From positions 1-64,000 of the forward strand of contig NZ_BMJT01000001.1 of NCBI RefSeq assembly GCF_014643595.1: a stretch of 64,000 bases of DNA. Direction: 5' to 3'. This document shows positions 45,418-53,030 of the stretch, one piece after another. Within the stretch, counting starts at the first letter, position 1. Each line of letters starts with the position of its first letter. This DNA comes from Lysinibacillus alkalisoli (GTDB lineage: Bacteria > Bacillota > Bacilli > Bacillales_A > Planococcaceae). The notes beneath the pieces are model-generated. The model did not search any database, was not told where the DNA came from, and saw nothing but the letters and a program-made list of their open reading frames with translations. The translations under genes and the position numbers were made by a program.

Positions 45418-45547
45418 GAGGCTGGGACAAAATAAAAAATGTGAGGCGATTTTTAAAATCGCCTCACATTTTTTGCTTTCAAGTACATTAAGTGATTCAT
45501 TTAGCCAAAAAATTATTACTTAAATTTTATATTTCTCCTCAAAATGA
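45418..45547 (+). repeat. palindromic-ended repeat, copy 1 (right end lost)
   Basis: Begins GAGGCTGGGACAAAAT, then a 14-bp-stem hairpin (TGTGAGGCGATTTT with AAAATCGCCTCACA, T-tail) and a segment ending near TTTCTCCTCAAAATGA. It matches copy 2 at 49109 over about 130 bp in the same orientation. The right terminal inverted repeat seen in copy 2 is missing here, so this copy was cut at its junction with the foreign remnant. The hairpin can act as the rocD terminator. Confidence 0.8.
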
Positions 45548-45589
45548 TTTCCGTGGCTTGAAAGTGGTCAAGCATATTAGTGATAATAT

Positions 45590-46083
45590 AAAGCAAAGTC
45601 TGCAAGCAGTATTTTAGAAAGTGATTGGTTCGATGCGCTCGTCCATACCGTGAATATTAATGGAGAGAAAGGAAAATTGGGACGTAATAATACGTTGTTC
45701 ACTTTTGCTTTAATCGATTATAGTGAAGAATGGGATAGAGAGAGCTTTTTAGACGAGTTTAACGCCCGTCTGGAAGCTACTCTGAATGCAGCCATTACAT
45801 ACCAGTCCTGCAGTCGGCATACTCAGGTAAATGCCATGAACCGAGCAAGAAATATATAGAAGCGTTATTAGCCCTCCACGTAAAAAATGATGCGTCTTAC
45901 AAGATATCACTCGGATATAGATGCTGGTATAAGTTCAAGAAGACAAGAGAGGATCATCAACACAACCCTTATGACGAGTGGAGGAATGACATCATTGAGT
46001 ACATTGCGGCTCAGAAACGGACGACAGAGCCGTTTATTTAGCTTACTCAAAAAGAGATGTGTGAAGCAATTGGTATCCCTTAA
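45590..46083 (+). pseudogene. decayed primase C-terminal (PriCT)/plasmid replication-type remnant
   Basis: An open frame with LVHTVNINGEKGKLGRNNTLFTFALIDYS and EEWDRESFLDEFNARLE continues, after a frameshift near 45825, as SGKCHEPSKKYIEALLALHV and YDEWRNDIIEYIAAQKR. It is then interrupted by a stop at 46039 before TQKEMCEAIGIP. The GRNNTLFTFAL...FLDEFNARL...SGK..PSKKYIEALL pattern resembles the primase C-terminal domains of Gram-positive mobile-element replication proteins. The N-terminal part is absent. A decayed plasmid or ICE fragment is the likely source. Confidence 0.5.
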
Positions 46084-46177
46084 AGTACATTGAATGTGTT
46101 ACTGAATAGTTCTGTTGATTATCTTAGTCCCTGGATGAATTGGAAAGAACCCACCAGTTTCAATTTGGATATAATTC

Positions 46178-46726
46178 GTGAATATTTTGAACGTTGTGAT
46201 TTCGGATTTCAAAATCGTACTTTTTTTCAGTATTAAATTAAAATCCAATTCTCAACTTATAGGTAGTCTTTCGGTATACAAAATAAACTGGAAGAACAAT
46301 AGTGTTAACATAGGTTATTGGATGGCTGAAAACTTCACAAGAAAAGGATATATCAGCGAATCTTTAGAGTACTTAATGAAATATTTAAAAGAGATTTATA
46401 TAAATAAAATATACGCATTTACTTTTACTAATAATACTGGAAGCATTAAAGTTCTAGAGAAAAAAGGATTTATTTTGTTGAAGAATATAACTATAGGAAA
46501 AAGAGACGCTAGCATATATTGTCTAACAATAGGAAGGGGAGAGAATATGGAATTAGGATTGGGAAAAAATGAGGTAAGGTTAACAAGTCATGACCCAAGG
46601 TGGAAACTTGAATTTGAAATAATTAAAAATGAAATCATACAAAATACTGATATTGCACCTGATAACATTGAACATATAGGAAGCACTTCTATACCTGGTA
46701 TTGATGCAAAGCCTATAATCGATTAA
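46178..46726 (+). pseudogene. GNAT acetyltransferase-GrpB fusion, truncated at both ends
   Basis: The first part (about residues 20-110) is a GNAT core without its N-terminus: SLSVYKINWKNNSVNIGYWMAENFTRKGYISESLEYLMKYL and FTNNTGSIKVLEKKGFI. It runs in frame into a GrpB (UPF0157, nucleotidyltransferase-like) start, VRLTSHDPRWKLEFEIIKNEI and EHIGSTSIPGIDAKPIID, then stops where a full GrpB domain would go on for another 100 residues. An internal RBS and ATG at 46548 could start the GrpB part separately. Two-domain GNAT/GrpB proteins are known in Bacillales. Here the gene looks like a remnant in an AT-rich patch. Confidence 0.65.
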
Positions 46727-46869
46727 TTTTCATTAATTATTGACGCGCACTTAAATTTCCTTCGTCTAATAAAAGAAGGTTTGAGGAAACATTTTAGTTA
46801 AATAAGTATTATTTGTAATATAATACATGTTAGTTGTTATGTTCTTAGTAAGCAAAGGAGGTTTGTATA

Positions 46870-47844
46870 TTGAATTTAATTACTAATGTTTCAACATTTG
46901 AACTAGCGCAGCAATCTGTTAATTTTGTTATATTAAGTCCTGTTGACTTGCCTGCTGGATGTTCTGTTAAAAATATTTCTTTGAAAAAAGAATCAACAAG
47001 CTCTCGATCTTCAATAAGATTTGAAATTTTAAGTAAAGGAAGAGTAGTGAGAGTAAAACAGTTTTATTATGATTGGGGAATTCCTACTATTTATGCTGAC
47101 ACTAACCTTATTTCACCTGGTAATTCTTTTGAAATTAACGGTATTGTCGGTTTTATTGGTGTAGATTACAAAGGAAATCAAGCAGCTTGTTATGCTAGGT
47201 GGTTCACAAATGTAGAATTATCTGTGTTAGAAGGGAAATTTATAGATGATGAACTTATAAGTATCATTAAATCCTTTAAACCCCTAGATCCATTTTTTAT
47301 TGAAAAGTGGGGAGAAAAATCATTTACAACAACAAGTTATACAGCAAGATATGGAGTACCTAAGTGGCAAGAAGATGAAATTTCTAGGGTACGATGGTAT
47401 GAAAAAAATTTCGATATCAACAAGAGAATTTCATCGCAAAATATTTATATTCCTACATTTGAATATCAAGAATTTTCCCTAGACTCAATAGGATTTAATC
47501 AAAATAAATACGGTATAGAAACCCATTTCCTATATAGATCAAAGGTTAATTATACTGATGGAATTTGGTTTTGGTTAGCTCCAGAAGAAATGATTGAAAA
47601 TCTCTCCTATAAAGAGGGCGAAAATATTGGTATAAGGCAGAGTTGGCTCGTTAAAAAGGAAAAACTTTTATTAGGTAATATAGAAATTACAATGTTATTA
47701 CATAAACAAAATGCACAATATTATGGGTGGTATGCTCATTGGAAGATTGGCAATTATATTTATCAAATATTTATTCGCCCTTCTGTAAATTTTAATATAG
47801 ATAAATTTAATGGATTTATCCATACGTTACATGAAGTGAAATAA
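46870..47844 (+). CDS. intact protein of unknown function, possibly two DUF4367-like repeats
   Basis: 324 residues, TTG start behind a perfect AAAGGAGG and a TATAAT at 46819-46824, so it looks expressed. The N-terminal half opens VNFVILSPVDLPAGCSVKNISL, which resembles the DUF4367 start (PxxLPxGYxxxxv), and continues with IRFEILSKGRVVRVKQF. The second half (about 165-320) has a similar order of strands, with GWYAHWKIGNYIYQIFI mirroring ACYARWFTNVEL. No signal peptide or TM helix is seen. Base composition is lower in GC than the chromosome around it. The function is unknown; being the only intact gene in a scar suggests cargo of a mobile element. Confidence 0.7.
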   Translation: MNLITNVSTFELAQQSVNFVILSPVDLPAGCSVKNISLKKESTSSRSSIRFEILSKGRVVRVKQFYYDWGIPTIYADTNLISPGNSFEINGIVGFIGVDYKGNQAACYARWFTNVELSVLEGKFIDDELISIIKSFKPLDPFFIEKWGEKSFTTTSYTARYGVPKWQEDEISRVRWYEKNFDINKRISSQNIYIPTFEYQEFSLDSIGFNQNKYGIETHFLYRSKVNYTDGIWFWLAPEEMIENLSYKEGENIGIRQSWLVKKEKLLLGNIEITMLLHKQNAQYYGWYAHWKIGNYIYQIFIRPSVNFNIDKFNGFIHTLHEVK

Positions 47845-47866
47845 ACTAAAAATTTATATATGAATG

Positions 47867-48262
47867 TGGCTCTACGTCAAGTTTTCGGACACACTTTACC
47901 TAAGTGTTTTCTTGGGGCAACATCCCGAATGGATTGTTCCACATCCCAAGTAGCCCGTCAAAGTGAAAAGAGCCTTTGACCGCCTACTTGGGATGTAGAG
48001 CGAAAAAAATAAGGATGTTGCCACACAAAAATGTTGGGGTGGGGATTTTCATCACTCACGTTTACGCTGCAGCACGGCATATTTTCTCAAAGGTATCTGG
48101 CGATAAATAGCCAATACTGCCATGAATGCGCTTGCGGTTGTACCAGCCTTCAAGGTAGCGAAACAGCGCCATACGAGCTACTTCAAAATTGGCGTAGCGT
48201 GTGCGGTACACTTCTTCTTTTTTTAGTGTCGCATGGAACGATTCAATGCATGCATTATCATA
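47867..48262 (-). mobile_element. IS3-family insertion sequence remnant
   Basis: On the minus strand 48062-48262 encodes the last 66 residues of an IS3/IS150-type transposase: YDNACIESFHATLKKEEVYRTRY...EGWYNRKRIHGSIGYLSP, including the final catalytic Glu of the DDE triad (ESFH). The 5' part of the gene is gone. Downstream lie two nested inverted repeats (outer 47916-47925 with 48014-48023; inner 47941-47953 with 47984-47996). The probable element end is TGGCTCTACGTCAAG at 47867. It cannot move by itself. Confidence 0.75.
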
Positions 48263-48602
48263 TTAATTAACAATTGGCTCAAATTTAACTTGCGAAATAC
48301 AATCGATTATGCCAACTATAAGTATCATGGAGATATGTGAGTAGGTTTAGAATAATCTAGAAAATAAAAAGTCGGAGAGCAAATTATTTTTGCTTTCTTG
48401 TTTTTTTATATTAGAACCTTAATTAATAGGCACCAATTCTGATATCCTGTAATCGATTAAGGGAAAGACTTCTTATATCAAGCTCATTCTTTCTTTAATG
48501 TACGCAAAATTAATGCTTGGTCTACAATTGTGTGCTATACGACGCAAGGGAAGCCTTGCAGCGCGTTACTTCATCATTTGACTTATCGATATAAACCTTT
48601 AA

Positions 48603-48905
48603 GTATGGAAAAAATATTATTGGTTAGAATTATTACTTAATTCAGATCTAGAGTTATATTCTTATGATGAAACAGAAATGCAAGCCAGATCTCCTGAAGT
48701 ATTGCAAAAGTTTACATCAACACTCATAGACAATTCTCCGACTATATCTAATTTTGACAAGGAATTGAAAGCTGAATTTAATGATCGTTGGTTAGAAATT
48801 ATGAATATATTTAATGAAAATCATCGCTATCTTTCAATTTTAATCAAGGCATCTTTTCCATTGTTTTTGCAAATCTTATTGTATCTGTACTATTTATTAG
48901 TATAA
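48603..48905 (+). pseudogene. gene fragment of unknown origin
   Basis: A frame open for about 100 codons (YYWLELLLNSDLELYSYDETE... then a helical middle and a hydrophobic end LIKASFPLFLQILLYLYYLLV). There is no clear start codon with a ribosome-binding site; the ATG at 48678 lacks one. It looks like the 3' part of a lost small membrane protein. In the rest of 48263-49108 I see no other coding sequence, only AT-rich DNA. Confidence 0.35.
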
Positions 48906-49108
48906 CGTCAATAATTCTTATGAAAAAAGGAATTCTATCCTTTAGGAGCAAATACTTTCACCTGTTACAGAGTGTATTTATTACTTTACACGACGTGTGT
49001 CTTCCTTTCCTATTGCATTTTCCTATATTATTATTTTTGTAAGTGTGTTCTTTTTTAATAAGATTATGAGGAATTTGTATTAATAAAACTGAGTGCTACT
49101 AATATGTT

Positions 49109-49257
49109 GAGGCTGGTACAAAAGAAAAAATGTGAGGCGATTTTTAAAATTGCCTCACATTTTTTTGCTTTCAATTACATTAATTGATTCATTTAACCAA
49201 GAAAATTATTACTTGAGTTTTATATTTCTCTTTAAAATCGAGTTATGTCCCAGCCTC
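49109..49257 (+). repeat. palindromic-ended repeat, copy 2 (complete, MITE-like)
   Basis: 149 bp with imperfect terminal inverted repeats, GAGGCTGGTACAAAA at the left and TTATGTCCCAGCCTC at the right. Inside is a hairpin, GTGAGGCGATTTT/AAAATTGCCTCAC, with a T-tail. Matches copy 1 at 45418 in the same orientation, 3.7 kb apart. The ends resemble the GAGGCTGGGACATAAC elements scattered in many Bacillales genomes. No coding capacity. Together the copies bracket the accessory scar. Confidence 0.8.
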
Positions 49258-49335
49258 GTTTTTTTATCATAGGGCTCCTGTTAAGAATACAATGGCGTTC
49301 TAATTTAAGTTTTATGTTACGGTTTTTGCATGGTC

Positions 49336-51072
49336 TTACGTAAAACGTTCAACTAATTCATGCATACGTTCAGCTTCCGTGTGGAGTTGTACAGAAGAGT
49401 GCATAATAGAAGTAACAGCTGTTTTTTGCTCATCAATAGAAGCATTAATTTCCTCTGTGGCAGCTGCAGAATCAGTAGCTACTGTTGAAATCTCATTGAT
49501 GGCTTTTAGTACAACGGAACGGTTTTCATCTACTTCTTGCATACCTAATGCTAAGGCATCTAAGTGAGACTCAATACCTTTAATTTCATTTGATAAAAAA
49601 GCGAAGGCATGTTGCACTTCTTGAATGGCATTGACTTGGGTCTCTGACAAGGCTAGTGTATGTTGCATTTTACTATCAGAATTACTCGTATCTTTTTCAA
49701 TGCGTTGTAAAAGATTACGCACATGGTTGGTTGCACTATTTGTATCTTCTGATAGTTTGCGCACTTCGTCAGCAACGACCGCAAACCCCGCACCATGTTC
49801 ACCTGCTCTTGCAGCTTCTATAGAAGCATTTAAAGCAAGTAAGTTGGTTTGCTCAGAAATAGCAGAGATGGTTTGTACGACATTTTGAATTTCTTGCATT
49901 TGTGTAGTCAAGCTCGAAAAATTAAGACGTAATTCTTCAATCACTTGTGAAAATTGAGCCGAGTTCGCTTGTAACTCTTGCACTTTATGTTGCCCATTTT
50001 GTTGAGACTCTGTAATTAAAGTCATTTTCTCTGTGATGTCAGCATACTGACTTGTTGTGTTAGCAATTAAGGAGGACAGCATCTCCACTTTACCAATTGC
50101 TAGCTCGGCTTCTTCAGCTTGCAGCACTGCACCGTTAGAAATTTCAGAAATAGCAGTGTGAATCTCATCAGCAGAAGCGGTTGTTTCTTCTGTAATAGCG
50201 CTTAATGTTTCGGATGACTCTCTCATTTGTGTAGACGACTCTCTTGTATTGCCAACCATTTCATTTAAGCTCTGCTTCATATTGTTCACATTATTAGCTA
50301 GAATACCAAGTTCGTCTTTTGTAGTAATCGGGATATCTGGCCCTGTTAAACGACCCTTTGCAATATCGGAAGTCGTCTCCATAATATTGCGGATGTAGCG
50401 CATCATTCGACCAGAGAAGAACCAATAAAGTGCGACACCAATAAATGTTGCGACAAACATCATAATGAATGTATAAAATAACACTTGATTAGCCCCAGCA
50501 TTAAAGTCTACCTCATAAGCTCCCGCAACAATAATCCACTGCCAATTAGGCTCCTTAAGACCAAATGTAATTTTAGTGGCAAGTTGATCTGGGTTACTTG
50601 GAAGCGGCCATTCGTAGCTAACATAGCCCCCGTTATTATTGGCTACTTTAGCTACATCTTTAATAAAGTAATGTCCATTCTTCGTTTGCAAATCCATAAC
50701 ATTTTGTCCTTCAAGTGATGGGTGAGCAGTAGCTAAACCATCGTCATCCGTAAAAGCATAAAAATAAAAGTTATCCCCATATTTAATCGGGTTATCAATA
50801 CTGCGATTTACCTCATCTGTTTTAGCACCGACTATTTTAATACGTGCTCTTTCTTGTGCTTCTTCCAATGTTAGATTTCCTGATTTTACTTCTTGGTTTA
50901 ATTCATCAATCATATCTGCAATCGCATATACACTATTTTGGAGTGCTAATTTTCCATTGGCATCTAAATTTTGTTTTGCTACATAATAATTGACAAGCCC
51001 CACTAATAAGATTGGGATTAAAATCACAACCATCGCAAGTAATACTAATTTATTACGTACTGAGTGCATCAT
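49336..51072 (-). CDS. methyl-accepting chemotaxis protein (Cache sensor)
   Basis: 578 residues. TM1 (about 8-28), an extracellular single Cache domain (30-195) with [29 protein letters not shown]2 (200-222), HAMP (225-275), then the cytoplasmic signalling domain with the hairpin tip [43 protein letters not shown], which is nearly invariant in MCPs. It implies a motile, chemotactic host. The ligand is unknown; single Cache domains often bind carboxylates or amino acids. RBS AGGGGG precedes tandem ATGs. No che genes nearby, as usual for orphan MCPs. Confidence 0.95.
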   Translation of the reverse strand: MMHSVRNKLVLLAMVVILIPILLVGLVNYYVAKQNLDANGKLALQNSVYAIADMIDELNQEVKSGNLTLEEAQERARIKIVGAKTDEVNRSIDNPIKYGDNFYFYAFTDDDGLATAHPSLEGQNVMDLQTKNGHYFIKDVAKVANNNGGYVSYEWPLPSNPDQLATKITFGLKEPNWQWIIVAGAYEVDFNAGANQVLFYTFIMMFVATFIGVALYWFFSGRMMRYIRNIMETTSDIAKGRLTGPDIPITTKDELGILANNVNNMKQSLNEMVGNTRESSTQMRESSETLSAITEETTASADEIHTAISEISNGAVLQAEEAELAIGKVEMLSSLIANTTSQYADITEKMTLITESQQNGQHKVQELQANSAQFSQVIEELRLNFSSLTTQMQEIQNVVQTISAISEQTNLLALNASIEAARAGEHGAGFAVVADEVRKLSEDTNSATNHVRNLLQRIEKDTSNSDSKMQHTLALSETQVNAIQEVQHAFAFLSNEIKGIESHLDALALGMQEVDENRSVVLKAINEISTVATDSAAATEEINASIDEQKTAVTSIMHSSVQLHTEAERMHELVERFT

Positions 51073-51196
51073 ATGTATTCCCCCTTACATCTTTATGGTA
51101 TTGTTGGAAGAGTGAAGTGTATCTTTCTTCTCATTATAGTATAAAATCTGCTAGATAAAAATGATTATTCAGAATTTTCTTTAAAATAAAGTATAA

Positions 51197-51229
51197 GAAA
51201 AACGCCCTACATCCATGTAGGGCGTTTTC
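51197..51229. terminator. bidirectional terminator
   Basis: A 15-bp perfect stem, AAAACGCCCTACAT with ATGTAGGGCGTTTT, flanked by A- and T-runs, right at the end of the EamA gene. Confidence 0.9.
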
Positions 51230-51230
51230 A

Positions 51231-52142
51231 TTAGGTGGCTATATGTTGCCGTTTTGTTTTTCGAGTACTTAATAAGGTTGGCAAAATCATGCCAAATAAT
51301 ACGAGTCCAATACCTATAATTTGTACAATTGTAATAGGCTCACTCAAAATGATGACGGAGGCAGTTATTGCTACTGGTAACTCCATAGCGCTTAAAATAG
51401 AAGCTAATGCGCCACCTACTTTTGGCACCGCAATAGAGAATAAATAAATCGGTAAAATAATACCCATTACACCTAAAACGACACCATAAATCCATAAGCC
51501 TTCGCCAAATAAACGGCCATTAAAAGCAATTTCAGGTGTTAAAAATGCACTGATTAACAGTAAAGCTACGAAAGACATAATCGTAACACGCGCTGTTGTT
51601 GTAACACCTTCTACAGGGCGCGAATTGACTTGCACAAAGCAAGCAAAGCTACAAGCTGCTGCAAAGCCAAATGCCCATCCTTGCCAAGCAATACCACTTA
51701 AATCAACGTCTAAGACACCAGCGGCTAATATTGTACCCGCAAATAAAAAGAGTAGTGATATTACTTCTGTTCTTGTTGGTAGTCGACGCTTAATAAAACA
51801 ATCAATGAATAAACCGATCCATGTAAACTGAAATAACATAACTACTGCTAGAGAAGCAGGTAGATAATTGAGTGATTGTCCATAAACGATACCAGTTGTT
51901 CCTGTAAATAAACCAGCACCAATTAACGTAATCCAACCTGATTTAGTCATCTTAGGTAGCTGTCGTTGCGTAAGTATAAACAATAATAAGGCAAGCATAA
52001 AGCCAATAATATACTGACTTGTAACAGCTTCTTCAGAAGTAAAGCCATGCCCCATTGCCACTTTTATAATCGTTGATAAGACGCCGTAACAACTAGAGGC
52101 GATGACAACCATTAAAGGAAATATAATATTTGCTTTCATCAT
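51231..52142 (-). CDS. EamA/DMT-family transporter
   Basis: About 303 residues from the ATG at 52142, behind TAGAGG; the longer GTG reading overlaps that site. Ten hydrophobic segments in two EamA repeats (ASSCYGVLSTIIKVAMGHGFT near the start, GGALASILSAMELPVAITASVIILSEP in the second). Likely an exporter of amino acids or metabolites. The substrate is not predictable. Monocistronic with a strong terminator. Confidence 0.87.
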   Translation of the reverse strand: MMKANIIFPLMVVIASSCYGVLSTIIKVAMGHGFTSEEAVTSQYIIGFMLALLLFILTQRQLPKMTKSGWITLIGAGLFTGTTGIVYGQSLNYLPASLAVVMLFQFTWIGLFIDCFIKRRLPTRTEVISLLFLFAGTILAAGVLDVDLSGIAWQGWAFGFAAACSFACFVQVNSRPVEGVTTTARVTIMSFVALLLISAFLTPEIAFNGRLFGEGLWIYGVVLGVMGIILPIYLFSIAVPKVGGALASILSAMELPVAITASVIILSEPITIVQIIGIGLVLFGMILPTLLSTRKTKRQHIAT

Positions 52143-52160
52143 AAAGACCTCTACTTTCAC

Positions 52161-52737
52161 GTGCTATTTTGAAGCGAGATGTACTCATTTACTCCATCAA
52201 AACAGTATAACAGACTATATGGTAAAGTTGCTATAACAGAAAAATAGTTTAAAAAAACAAACAATATTAACATTCCTCAATAGGCAATCCGACTGACATC
52301 TTATACACTACATAGTGTACCCAATACATAACAAAGGATGTGACAATACAAAACTTGCTCATTCGTTAAAATTATTCCGCCCATAAATAATTTTAATGAA
52401 CATACTGTCAACCAGACTTTATTTTATACACCTCTTACCGTTCTGTATGTAATAAAGTGACAACTCACGCTCAAATGCCATATCCATTTCGCAAAACAAG
52501 ATAAAATGTATATCAAAAAACAGCCATTTTTAATGGCTGTTTTTGTCATTTTTAAATAATTAATTGTATGATATATCATAGAGGATTAAGCATATATGAC
52601 TAAGCTGGTTATATCCAGAAATATATAAATATAAGAATTATTTTTTGTTAAGTAAAATAGGGGTGTTAAAGCGCGAATACCTCAATAAAATATATTTTGA
52701 GTGTAATAGTAATGAAAAATAAAGGAGGTGAAGGAAA
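52161..52737. other. 577-bp gap with several strong secondary structures and an orphan terminator
   Basis: No long open frame on either strand. It holds a TACACTA-CA-TAGTGTA palindrome (52304-52319), an 11-bp perfect hairpin TTAAAATTATT/AATAATTTTAA with a 9-nt CCGCCCATA-type loop (52366-52396), and a terminator-like hairpin AAAAACAGCCATT...AATGGCTGTTTTT (52516-52544) that does not follow any visible gene on the + strand. A short transcript ending at about 52544 would explain the terminator. No RNA family was recognised. Confidence 0.45.
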
Positions 52738-52896
52738 ATGACGCTGTATAATTTATTAAAAATAGTAGGTGGCATAGGTGTAGGAATAATGGTATTTTCA
52801 AATGATTTTTCGTGGGGAAGTTTTCTTGCTTTAGCATTTTTAGCTTTATTTTATATAGGGTCTCCTTGGTATGCCTATTTCAAGAATGAGGAGTGA
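52738..52896 (+). CDS. 52-residue membrane protein, previously unlisted small ORF
   Basis: Starts with ATG seven bases behind a near-perfect AAAGGAGGTG (52721-52730), which is the main reason to believe it. Reads MTLYNLLKIVGGIGVGIMVF..., with two hydrophobic stretches (about 7-20 and 28-41) separated by a SNDFSWG turn, and ends in a charged AYFKNEE. It resembles a hairpin membrane peptide. It lies about 135 bp upstream of the MalT-type regulator. No family is recognised. A small stress, toxin-like or transporter-regulator peptide are possibilities without further evidence. Confidence 0.65.
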   Translation: MTLYNLLKIVGGIGVGIMVFSNDFSWGSFLALAFLALFYIGSPWYAYFKNEE

Positions 52897-53030
52897 GAAT
52901 GATATAATAATACGATATTTATAATAATTATTTAGCATATGTAAAAAAGGAATAAAAAATAAAATATTTTATCTTTTACTTTTCTTGTATACTAGCATCA
53001 TGGGCATAAATATGGTAGGAGGTGTACAGG

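Noticed and set aside
45590-46083. Programmed frameshift in the primase-like remnant
   Set aside because: There is also an in-frame stop and the N-terminus is missing, so it is decay.
48031-48270. Plus-strand open frame of about 79 codons
   Set aside because: It is the antisense shadow of the IS3 transposase tail on the minus strand.
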